Source: Clostridiales bacterium (GTDB taxonomy: Bacteria > Bacillota > Clostridia > Oscillospirales > Oscillospiraceae). Taken from it: a stretch of 5,451 nucleotides of DNA. Both the position numbers and the translations under genes were made by a program. The notes under the pieces are model-generated. The model worked only from the letters and a program-made list of their open reading frames with translations. It ran no database searches and was not told where the DNA came from. This document shows positions 1-5,421 of this stretch, piece by piece. The stretch lies in contig VSNB01000213.1 in NCBI GenBank assembly GCA_009774055.1, positions 1 through 5,451 of the forward strand, read 5' to 3'. Within the stretch, counting starts at the first letter, position 1. Every line of letters begins with the position of its first letter.

Positions 1-543
1 CCCCTGGCGGGGCCGGTGTACGCCGGGGCGGTGGTCCTGCCCCGGGGGCTGGAGCTTAAGTACCTCAACGATTCCAAGCAGGTGACCCCCAAGCGCCGGG
101 ACCAGCTCTTCGAGCAGATCAAGGAACAGGCCGCGGCCTGGGCGGTGGCCTCCGTCTCCCCAGAGGAGATCGACGCCACGGACATCCTCAGCGCCCGGAT
201 CAAAGCCATGCAGCTGTCCATGGACGCCCTCTCCCCCGCCCCGGACTACGCCCTCATCGATGGCAATCGGGACAAGGGGCGGCGCTTCGCCATCACCACG
301 CCCCATGAGACTGTGCTCAAGGGCGACAGCCGCAGTATCTCCATCGCCGCCGCCTCCATCCTTGCCAAGGTGAGCCGGGACCGGTACATGGAGGAAATGG
401 CGGAAAAATACCCCCTGTACCGCTTCGAGCAGCACAAGGGCTACGGCACCAAGCTCCACTATCAAATGCTGGACCAGTACGGCCCCAGCCCCATCCACCG
501 GCTGACCTTCTTGAAAAAATGGGAGGCCGCCCGCCATGGATGA
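1..543 (+). CDS. rnhB: Ribonuclease HII, 5'-truncated by the window edge
   Basis: RNase HII is a cytoplasmic endonuclease that cuts the RNA strand of RNA-DNA hybrids and, in the family, starts removal of single ribonucleotides misincorporated in DNA. The reading frame is open from base 1 and begins PLAGPVYAGAVVLP, which matches the part of the family just after the DEAGRG motif. The first two acidic catalytic residues (the D-E pair) therefore lie upstream, and roughly 15-30 residues are missing. The other two acidic residues are present: the Asp of ALIDGN (codon 259-261) and the Asp of KGDSRS (codon 325-327), followed by the conserved IAAASILAKVSRD segment and the QHKGYGT motif. The GTG at 16 is internal, not a start. 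The end overlaps the next gene by 8 bases, so the two are probably cotranscribed and translationally coupled. Identification is firm; only the N-terminus is unseen. Confidence 0.96.
   Translation, partial: PLAGPVYAGAVVLPRGLELKYLNDSKQVTPKRRDQLFEQIKEQAAAWAVASVSPEEIDATDILSARIKAMQLSMDALSPAPDYALIDGNRDKGRRFAITTPHETVLKGDSRSISIAAASILAKVSRDRYMEEMAEKYPLYRFEQHKGYGTKLHYQMLDQYGPSPIHRLTFLKKWEAARHG
521..526 (+). promoter_or_regulatory. Shine-Dalgarno site of the YraN-family gene, inside rnhB
   Basis: GGGAGG lies 9 bases before the ATG at 536 and within the last codons of rnhB. It supports the ATG at 536 as the start, which makes the two genes overlap by 8 bases. Ribosomes finishing rnhB at 541-543 would stop next to this start, an arrangement typical of translational coupling. 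Confidence 0.75.
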
Positions 544-895
544 GCGGAAAAAGCGGGGCGACCGGGGCGAGGACGCCGTGGCGGCGGCCCTGGCGCGAAA
601 GGGGTTCCGCCTCCTGGAGCGGCAGTACCGCTGCCGCTGGGGGGAGATTGACCTGATCGTCCGCTCTCCGGAGGGGACGGTGTGCTTCGTGGAGGTCAAG
701 ACCCGCTCTCCCCGCGCCATCGCGGCCCCCCGGGAGGCCGTCACCGCCGCCAAGCAGCGGAGGCTGCGGGACGCCGCGTCCTGGTACCTCTCCCAGACGG
801 GCTGGGATGGCCCCTGCCGGTTCGATGTGGCGGAGGTGTACCCGGCGGACGCAGGGGGCCGGCGGCAGATCAAGTATATTACAAACGCGTTCTGA
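536..895 (+). CDS. UPF0102 / YraN-family protein, predicted PD-(D/E)XK nuclease fold
   Basis: This is a 119-residue protein, the usual length for the UPF0102 (COG0792) family. The family has a restriction-endonuclease-like fold, but its biological role is not settled; DNA repair or recombination is usually suggested. The expected core is visible. An N-terminal helix carries RGEDAVAAAL with Glu12. The GEIDLI strand has Asp39, and FVEVKTR has Glu53 and Lys55, which together form the putative metal site. The helix segment AVTAAKQRRLRDAASWYL (about 68-85) follows, then RFDVAEV (95-101), and the protein ends in the typical IKYITNAF. No signal peptide or membrane segment is seen. It starts inside rnhB and precedes thrC by 29 bases. 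The rnhB-yraN neighbourhood is common in Firmicutes, which fits a DNA-related role. Family assignment is secure; nuclease activity is inferred from the fold. Confidence 0.93.
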   Translation: MDERKKRGDRGEDAVAAALARKGFRLLERQYRCRWGEIDLIVRSPEGTVCFVEVKTRSPRAIAAPREAVTAAKQRRLRDAASWYLSQTGWDGPCRFDVAEVYPADAGGRRQIKYITNAF

Positions 896-924
896 CCGGA
901 CGCATTTTCGGAGGATAAGCTACT

Positions 925-2409
925 ATGGAATATTTGAGCACGCGCGACAAGACCCTTCGGAAATCCGCGGCTCAGGCCATCACCATGGGCCTGAGCCGGG
1001 ACGGCGGGCTGTTCACCCCCGTCAGCTTCCCCTCTCTCAGCGCCCTGGAGGTAGAGACGCTGTGCACCATGTCCTACCCCCGCCGGGCGGCGTACATTAT
1101 GGGGAAATATCTGGAGGACTTCCGGGCGGAGGATCTGGCCCGCTTTGCTGAGAGGGCCTACAGTCTGGAGAAATTCGACACCCCCGCCATAGCGCCCCTG
1201 CGGAAGGTAGACGGCCGGACCTGGTGTCTGGAGCTGTGGCACGGCCCCACCAGCGCCTTCAAGGACATGGCCCTCCAGATGCTGCCCCAGCTGCTGTCCG
1301 CCAGCCTGCGGATGACCGAGGAGAAAAAGACGGCCTGCATCCTGGCGGCGACCTCCGGTGACACGGGCAAGGCCGCCATGGAGGGCTTCGCCGATGTGGA
1401 GCAGACAAAGATCCTGGTCTTTTACCCGGAGAACGGCGTCAGCGAGATTCAGAAGCTCCAGATGGTCACCCAGGAGGGGGGCAACGTGGGGGTCTGCGCC
1501 GTGAAGGGCAACTTCGACGACGCCCAGAACGGGGTGAAGCGGCTCTTTTCCGACGAGGCCCTGCGGGAGAAGCTGGCCCGGCGGGGGTACTTCCTCTCTT
1601 CCGCCAACTCCATCAACTGGGGGCGCATCCTGCCTCAGCTGGTGTACTATATCTCCGCCTACTGCGACCTGCTCAACGCCAAGGAGATCAAGCTGGGCCA
1701 GCCGGTGAACTTCTGCGTGCCCACGGGGAATTTCGGCAATATCCTGGCCTGCTACTACGCCAAGCGGATGGGATTGCCGGTGGGGAAGCTGATCTGCGCC
1801 TCCAACCGCAACGATGTGCTGACGGATTTCATACGCACCGGCATCTACGACCGGAACCGTCCCTTCCACACCACCATGAGCCCCTCCATGGACATCCTGA
1901 TCTCCAGCAACCTGGAGCGGCTGCTGTTCGACATGAGCGGGGGCAAGGACGAGCTGGTGCGGGAGTACATGGAGCAGCTGGCGCAGACGGGACGGTACGA
2001 GGTCACCCCCGGCATGAAGCGGCGGATGCAGGAGATATTTTACGGCGGCTTCTGCGGTGAGGAAGAGACGGCCTCCTCCATTGCCATGCTCTACCGGTAC
2101 GGGTATTTGATTGACACCCATACTGCTGTGGCGGCGAAGGTTCTGACCGATTACCGGAAGAAATCCGGCGACCGGACGCCCGCCATCTTTGTCTCTACGG
2201 CGAGCCCGTATAAATTCTGCGACAGCGTGCTCTCCTCCATCGGGCAGGTTCCCGTTGAAAACAGCGTGGAACGTATTGCACAGATGGTGGATATTACCGG
2301 AGTTGCCGCCCCGGTGCGGCTGGCGGGGCTCAAGGGGAAGGAGATTCGCTTCCGTGATGTAACCGGGATGGAGCTTATGGAGGAGAAGGTGCTCTCGTTC
2401 CTGGAGTGA
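925..2409 (+). CDS. thrC: Threonine synthase (PLP-dependent, class I long form)
   Basis: The enzyme converts O-phospho-L-homoserine and water to L-threonine and phosphate, the last step of threonine synthesis, in the cytoplasm. The protein has 494 residues, matching the longer threonine synthases of the E. coli/yeast type rather than the short form of about 350 residues. The N-terminus MEYLSTRDKT...GLSRDGGLFTP is the family's opening domain. HGPTSAFKDMALQ contains Lys113 (codon 1261-1263), the expected Schiff-base lysine for PLP. SGDTGKAA (144-151), SSANSINWGRILPQ (225-238) and the phosphate-binding loop VPTGNFGN (265-272) follow in order. The ATG at 925 has GGAGGA at 910-915 with a 9-base spacer. 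It lies 29 bases after the YraN-family gene, so it is probably in that operon. No homoserine kinase or dehydrogenase gene is adjacent in the window, and no leader peptide or T-box is visible upstream. The frame is intact. Confidence 0.97.
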   Translation: MEYLSTRDKTLRKSAAQAITMGLSRDGGLFTPVSFPSLSALEVETLCTMSYPRRAAYIMGKYLEDFRAEDLARFAERAYSLEKFDTPAIAPLRKVDGRTWCLELWHGPTSAFKDMALQMLPQLLSASLRMTEEKKTACILAATSGDTGKAAMEGFADVEQTKILVFYPENGVSEIQKLQMVTQEGGNVGVCAVKGNFDDAQNGVKRLFSDEALREKLARRGYFLSSANSINWGRILPQLVYYISAYCDLLNAKEIKLGQPVNFCVPTGNFGNILACYYAKRMGLPVGKLICASNRNDVLTDFIRTGIYDRNRPFHTTMSPSMDILISSNLERLLFDMSGGKDELVREYMEQLAQTGRYEVTPGMKRRMQEIFYGGFCGEEETASSIAMLYRYGYLIDTHTAVAAKVLTDYRKKSGDRTPAIFVSTASPYKFCDSVLSSIGQVPVENSVERIAQMVDITGVAAPVRLAGLKGKEIRFRDVTGMELMEEKVLSFLE

Positions 2410-2414
2410 TTTAA

Positions 2415-2435
2415 GCTCCGCGCGCAGACGGGAGC
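2415..2435 (+). other. Possible stem-loop just after thrC
   Basis: GCTCC (2415-2419) pairs with GGAGC (2431-2435) around an 11-base GC-rich loop, starting five bases after the thrC stop codon. The following bases (GGCTTCTGTTC) are only mildly T-rich, so this is at best a weak terminator or mRNA 3'-end structure. A stem of five pairs can occur by chance in DNA this GC-rich. Confidence 0.3.
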
Positions 2436-2460
2436 GGCTTCTGTTCGATACTCCGTGAAC

Positions 2461-2480
2461 GTCCGTCCGGCAGGGCGGAT
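2461..2480 (+). other. Predicted stem-loop with GGCA loop, thrC-phosphoesterase gap
   Basis: GTCCGTCC (2461-2468) can pair with GGGCGGAT (2473-2480) around a GGCA loop, giving eight pairs that include two G-U wobbles. It is followed by CTATGAAAAAATC, with no T-run on this strand. It is therefore not a standard intrinsic terminator for thrC. It is the middle of three hairpins in this gap. Confidence 0.4.
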
Positions 2481-2500
2481 CTATGAAAAAATCAACCGCC

Positions 2501-2520
2501 CCGCGCCCCCAGGGGCGCGG
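2501..2520 (+). other. Strong GC-rich inverted repeat before the phosphoesterase gene
   Basis: CCGCGCCCC (2501-2509) is the exact reverse complement of GGGGCGCGG (2512-2520), separated by CA. In RNA the innermost pair would open, leaving about eight GC pairs and a four-base loop. On the + strand it is followed by AGAAAGAAG, not a T-run, so it is not a classical terminator in that direction. On the - strand a T6 run follows only after about nine further bases, and no - strand gene is seen to need it. The 3' arm ends in the GG of the GGAG at 2519-2522, so the hairpin abuts the ribosome-binding region of the next gene. Confidence 0.6.
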
Positions 2521-2538
2521 AGAAAGAAGTAATCAGTT

Positions 2539-3225
2539 ATGGGGCTCTATGCCATCGGCGACCTCCACCTTTCCCTAAAAGTAAATAAACCGATGGACAT
2601 CTTCGGCCCCGGGTGGGCGGACCACACCGCACGCCTGGCGTCGGCCTTCTCCCGCCTGGAAGAGGACGACGTGACAGTCCTCTGCGGGGACACCTCCTGG
2701 GGCATCAGCTTCGAGGAGAGCCTGGAGGACTTCCTGTTCATCGACCGCCTTCCGGGCCGGAAAATTATTTTGAAGGGCAACCACGATTACTGGTGGAACA
2801 CCGCCGCAAAAATGAAAAAATTTTTTGAGGAAAACAGCATTTCCTCTATTGACATTCTCCACAATAACTGTTATTTCTATGGAGAATATGCCCTCTGCGG
2901 CACAAGGGGGTGGTTCTACGAGGAGGAGCAGTCCGGCCACAATGAAAAGGTTCTGAACAGGGAGGCGGGAAGGCTGGAAGCCTCTCTGAAGGCCGCCGGG
3001 GAACGGCCCATCCTGGCCTTTCTCCACTACCCTCCCCTCTACGCCGGCTACCGCTGCCCGGAAATCCTCCGGAAGCTGGAGGAATACGGGGTAAAGCAGT
3101 GCTTTTACGGCCACCTTCACGGCCCTACCCACAAACGGGCCATCGAGGGAACGGTGGGAAACGTGGCCTACAGCCTGGTGGCGGCGGATTACCTGGGCTT
3201 TGTCCCGAAAAAAATCTTGAATTAA
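2539..3225 (+). CDS. Metallophosphoesterase of unknown substrate (COG1768-like)
   Basis: This 228-residue protein has the full calcineurin-like metallophosphoesterase motif set. IGDLHLS supplies Asp8 and His10, GDTSWG supplies Asp51, KGNHDYWW supplies Asn81, His82 and Asp83, LHYPP supplies His163, and YGHLHG supplies His192 and His194. These residues normally bind a two-metal centre that hydrolyses phosphate esters. There is no signal peptide or membrane segment, so it is predicted to be cytoplasmic. The short single-domain form with GDTSWG and HDYWW resembles the COG1768 group of predicted phosphohydrolases found in Firmicutes; that subgroup call is from memory of the motifs. The substrate cannot be told from sequence. 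The ATG at 2539 is preceded by a purine-rich stretch (GGAGAAAGAAG, 2519-2529), and the AAGAAG part is correctly spaced. The gene sits 129 bases after thrC and 90 bases before tig. Its middle (about 2760-2890) is noticeably more AT-rich than the surrounding sequence but remains in frame. Confidence 0.92.
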   Translation: MGLYAIGDLHLSLKVNKPMDIFGPGWADHTARLASAFSRLEEDDVTVLCGDTSWGISFEESLEDFLFIDRLPGRKIILKGNHDYWWNTAAKMKKFFEENSISSIDILHNNCYFYGEYALCGTRGWFYEEEQSGHNEKVLNREAGRLEASLKAAGERPILAFLHYPPLYAGYRCPEILRKLEEYGVKQCFYGHLHGPTHKRAIEGTVGNVAYSLVAADYLGFVPKKILN

Positions 3226-3237
3226 GGAAAAAAAGAC

Positions 3238-3266
3238 TGGAAATATTCAACTCTATGTGCTACAAT
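3238..3266 (+). promoter_or_regulatory. Predicted sigma-A promoter with extended -10, for tig
   Basis: TACAAT at 3261-3266 differs from TATAAT by one base and is preceded by TG at 3258-3259 with one base between, making an extended -10. A -35-like TGGAAA (3238-3243, four of six matches to TTGACA) lies 17 bases upstream. Transcription would start near 3273, leaving a leader of about 43 bases before the tig start. The gap is clearly more AT-rich than the flanking genes. It would drive tig and, in the absence of an obvious terminator, clpP and clpX. No CIRCE or tandem GGTCAAA (CtsR) boxes are visible nearby. Confidence 0.6.
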
Positions 3267-3315
3267 ACACAGTTGGCTGACTCTATACGGCCACAGTAAA
3301 CGGAGGAAAGTTAAA

Positions 3316-4731
3316 ATGAGTGTGAAAAGCTGCGAAAAACTGGAAAAAAGCACGGTCGCGCTGACCGTGGAGGTGAGCGCCGCCGACTTTGAGGCTGCTG
3401 TTGAGAAGGCCTACAGAAAGCAGCGCGGGAGCATCCGTATGCCCGGCTTCCGCCCCGGCAAGGCTCCCCGCAAGATGATTGAAAACATGTACGGCGCCGG
3501 CGTCTTCTATGAAGAGGCGGTGAACATCGCCCTGCCCGACGCCTATTCCGGCGCGGTCAAGGAATCCGAGCTCCATGTGGTGGGGTATCCCCAGGTGGAG
3601 CTGCTGGAGGTAGGCAAGGAGGGCTTCTCCTTCAAGGCCACCGTGGCCGTGTACCCCGAGGTCACCCTGGGCCAGTATAAGGGCGTGGAGGCCCCCCGGG
3701 CCGAGGTGAACGTCACCGGCGAGGACGTGGACGCCCGCCTGAAGGAAATGGCCGAGCGGGACAGCCGCATGGTGTCCGTGGAGGACCGGCCCGTGGAGAA
3801 TGGCGACATCGTCAACATTGATTTCGAGGGCTTCCTCAACGGCGAGCCCTTCGACGGCGGCAAGAGCGACAGCTTCGACCTGGAGATCGGCTCCGGCAGC
3901 TTTGTCCCCGGCTTCGAGGAGCAGCTGGTGGGCATGAACGCCGGCGAGGAGAAAGACATCGATATCACCTTCCCCGAGGACTATCACGCGGACCTGGCCG
4001 GCAAGGCTGTGGTGTTCCATGTGAAGGCCAACTCCATCAAGGTCCGTGAGCTGCCCGCGCTGGACGATGAATTCGCCAAGGATGTCAGCGAGTTCGACAC
4101 CCTGGACGAGTTGAAAAACGACGTGCGGGAAAAGCTGGTAAAGGAGCGGGAGGACGCCGCCAGGCGCGCCTTTGAGGACATCGTCATGTCCAAGGTAGCC
4201 GAGGGCATCCAGGCCGACATCCCCGATGCCATGGTGGAGGACCAGGCCCAGCGGTTCGTAGACAACTTCCGCATGCAGATCCAGTCCCAGGGCATTCCCT
4301 ACGATCAGTATATGAAGATGACCGGCATGGACGAGGAGAAGCTCCTGGCCGACGCCAAGGGCCCCGCCCTGGGCCAGGTGCGCATGGAGCTGGCCATTAA
4401 CGCCATCGTCAAGGCCGAGAATCTGGAGGCCAGCGACGAGGACGTGGAGGCGGAGTACGCCAAGATGGCCTCCCAGTATAATATGGACGTGGAGAACGTC
4501 AAGAAGTACATGGATGACGCCGTTGTCCGGGAGCAGGTCGTCCGGACCAAGGCCATCGACCTGGCGGTAGCCTCCGCCGTGGCCGTAAAACCCGAGGACA
4601 TCAAGACCGAGGAGCCCAAGGCGGAGGAACCTGCCGCTGAGGAGCCCAAGCCGGAAAAGCCCAAGCGCACCCGGAAGAAGAAGGCCGAGCCCAAGCCCGA
4701 GGAAGGTTCCGCCGCCGAGGACGCCCAGTAA
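3316..4731 (+). CDS. tig: Trigger factor, ribosome-associated chaperone with repeat-rich C-terminal tail
   Basis: Trigger factor binds the ribosome at the exit tunnel, shields nascent chains and has an FKBP-type prolyl isomerase domain. The protein has 471 residues; typical members have about 430. The N-terminal ribosome-binding domain (about 1-115) contains the signature MPGFRPGKAPRKMIE, with GFRPGK at 44-49. The FKBP-like domain spans about 150-245 (NGDIVNIDFEGFLNGEPFDGG, VPGFEEQLVGMNAGE, FPEDYHADLAGKAVVFHV are in it). The helical substrate-cradling domain spans about 248-425 and opens with LPALDDEFAKDVSEF. Residues 426-471 are a low-complexity Glu/Pro/Lys/Ala tail that accounts for the extra length, with four five-residue repeats and a basic RTRKKK patch. 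The ATG at 3316 has GGAGG at 3302-3306 with a 9-base spacer, and the MSVKSCEKLEKS start matches family N-termini. clpP follows after 90 bases, the classic tig-clpP-clpX order. Confidence 0.97.
   Translation: MSVKSCEKLEKSTVALTVEVSAADFEAAVEKAYRKQRGSIRMPGFRPGKAPRKMIENMYGAGVFYEEAVNIALPDAYSGAVKESELHVVGYPQVELLEVGKEGFSFKATVAVYPEVTLGQYKGVEAPRAEVNVTGEDVDARLKEMAERDSRMVSVEDRPVENGDIVNIDFEGFLNGEPFDGGKSDSFDLEIGSGSFVPGFEEQLVGMNAGEEKDIDITFPEDYHADLAGKAVVFHVKANSIKVRELPALDDEFAKDVSEFDTLDELKNDVREKLVKEREDAARRAFEDIVMSKVAEGIQADIPDAMVEDQAQRFVDNFRMQIQSQGIPYDQYMKMTGMDEEKLLADAKGPALGQVRMELAINAIVKAENLEASDEDVEAEYAKMASQYNMDVENVKKYMDDAVVREQVVRTKAIDLAVASAVAVKPEDIKTEEPKAEEPAAEEPKPEKPKRTRKKKAEPKPEEGSAAEDAQ
4609..4668 (+). repeat. 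Four imperfect 15-base in-frame repeats coding EEPKA-type pentapeptides
   Basis: Inside the 3' end of tig, four consecutive 15-base units encode EEPKA, EEPAA, EEPKP and EKPKR (residues 432-451). The 12-base string GAGGAGCCCAAG occurs identically at 4609-4620 and 4639-4650. The repeats lie in the probably disordered tail after the folded C-terminal domain, where gain or loss of a unit would keep frame. Such tails are likely to vary in length between strains. Confidence 0.8.
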
Positions 4732-4741
4732 AAGCTGGTCC

Positions 4742-4773
4742 TTGTACTAAAGTTTCCCTGTTTGGGGTAAGAT
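4742..4773 (+). promoter_or_regulatory. Weak candidate promoter upstream of clpP
   Basis: In the 90-base tig-clpP gap, TAAGAT (4768-4773, four of six matches to TATAAT) could be a -10. The best -35 look-alike, TTGTAC (4742-4747), is 20 bases away, which is longer than ideal; at the ideal spacing the hexamer is TACTAA, a poor match. There is no clear intrinsic terminator after tig, so read-through from the tig promoter is an adequate explanation for clpP expression. No CtsR or CIRCE operator is seen here. Confidence 0.25.
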
Positions 4774-4821
4774 AGTGTGCGTGCCGGGAGGGCCGGAGCA
4801 TCTTTCAGGAGGTAAGTTCAA

Positions 4822-5403
4822 ATGAGTTTAGTCCCATATGTAGTGGAGCAGACCAACCGGGGGGAGCGGTCCTATGACATTTTCTCCCGCCTGCTCAATG
4901 ACCGTATCATCTTTCTGGGGGAAGAGGTGAACGCCACCACCGCCAGTCTGGTGGTAGCCCAGCTGCTGTACCTGGAGGCCCAGGACCCCGACAAGGAGAT
5001 CCAGCTGTATATCAACAGCCCCGGCGGCTCCGTTACCGACGGCATGGCGATCTATGATACCATGCAGTATATCAAGTGCGACGTGTCCACCATCTGCGTG
5101 GGCATGGCTGCCAGCATGGGAGCGTTCCTGCTCTCCTCCGGGACCAAGGGCAAGCGTTTGGCCCTGCCCAACGCGGAGATCATGATCCACCAGCCCTCCG
5201 CCGGCACCAAGGGACAGGTCACCGACATGGCCATCCATCTCCGCCGGCTGGAGATCATCAAGAAACGGCTGAACCACATTCTGGCGGACAATACCGGCCA
5301 GAGCGTGGAGACGGTCACCGCCGACTGCGAGCGGGACAACTTCATGACCGCCGAGGAGGCCAAGGAGTACGGCCGCATTGACAAGGTCATCTATTCCAGA
5401 TAA
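4822..5403 (+). CDS. clpP: ATP-dependent Clp protease proteolytic subunit
   Basis: ClpP forms a barrel of two seven-member rings that degrades proteins fed in by ClpX or ClpC/ClpA ATPases in the cytoplasm. The 193-residue protein is the usual length and has a complete catalytic triad: Ser98 in GMAASMGAF (codon 5113-5115), His123 in MIHQP, and Asp172 in CERDNFM. The numbering agrees with Bacillus and Staphylococcus ClpP. The oxyanion-region motif NSPGGSVTDGMAIYDTM (65-81), the handle segment with GTKGQVTDMAIH (128-139), and Glu170-Arg171 at the ring interface are all present. The N-terminus VPYVVEQTNRGERSYDIFSRLL is the conserved axial-loop and early-helix region, so there is almost no propeptide. 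The ATG at 4822 has a perfect AGGAGG at 4807-4812 with a 9-base spacer. It lies between tig and the start of clpX. No other clp paralogue is in view. Confidence 0.98.
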   Translation: MSLVPYVVEQTNRGERSYDIFSRLLNDRIIFLGEEVNATTASLVVAQLLYLEAQDPDKEIQLYINSPGGSVTDGMAIYDTMQYIKCDVSTICVGMAASMGAFLLSSGTKGKRLALPNAEIMIHQPSAGTKGQVTDMAIHLRRLEIIKKRLNHILADNTGQSVETVTADCERDNFMTAEEAKEYGRIDKVIYSR

Positions 5404-5409
5404 AACGAC

Positions 5410-5414
5410 GGGAG
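5410..5414 (+). promoter_or_regulatory. Shine-Dalgarno site for the clpX start
   Basis: GGGAG ends 7 bases before the ATG at 5422 and 13 bases before the second in-frame ATG at 5428. The spacing favours 5422 as the start. It lies 7 bases after the clpP stop codon, so clpP and clpX are very probably cotranscribed. Confidence 0.65.
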
Positions 5415-5421
5415 AAAAAAC

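Noticed and set aside
16..18. GTG as the start of rnhB
   Set aside because: The frame continues upstream to base 1 with PLAGP, a conserved internal RNase HII segment, so the true start is outside the window.
875..880. TATATT as a -10 box for thrC
   Set aside because: It lies within the conserved IKYITNAF end of the YraN-family protein and has no -35-like sequence about 17 bases upstream.
807..1151. Open frame of 114 codons on the + strand spanning the YraN-thrC junction
   Set aside because: It runs out of frame through two well-supported genes and its Arg/Gly/Pro-rich translation resembles nothing known.
2501..2520. Intrinsic terminator for thrC
   Set aside because: The stem is strong, but the bases after it on the + strand are purines (AGAAAGAAG), not a T-run. 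A - strand terminator would have no gene to serve in this window and its T-run is displaced by about nine bases.
2575..3132. Open frame of 185 codons on the - strand, antisense to the phosphoesterase gene
   Set aside because: The + strand frame has a full set of metallophosphoesterase motifs; the antisense product is a shadow with no recognisable domain.
3283..4020. Long open frame of 245 codons on the - strand, antisense to tig
   Set aside because: It overlaps the strongly supported tig gene, its translation is a low-complexity Ala/Gly/Leu/His/Val composition typical of the complement of GC-rich coding DNA, and it matches no family I recognise.
4752..4770. Sigma-B-like promoter (GTTT followed by GGGTAA) before clpP
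   Set aside because: The two elements are only about seven bases apart, against the 12-15 expected for that promoter class, and clostridia of this type usually lack sigma-B.
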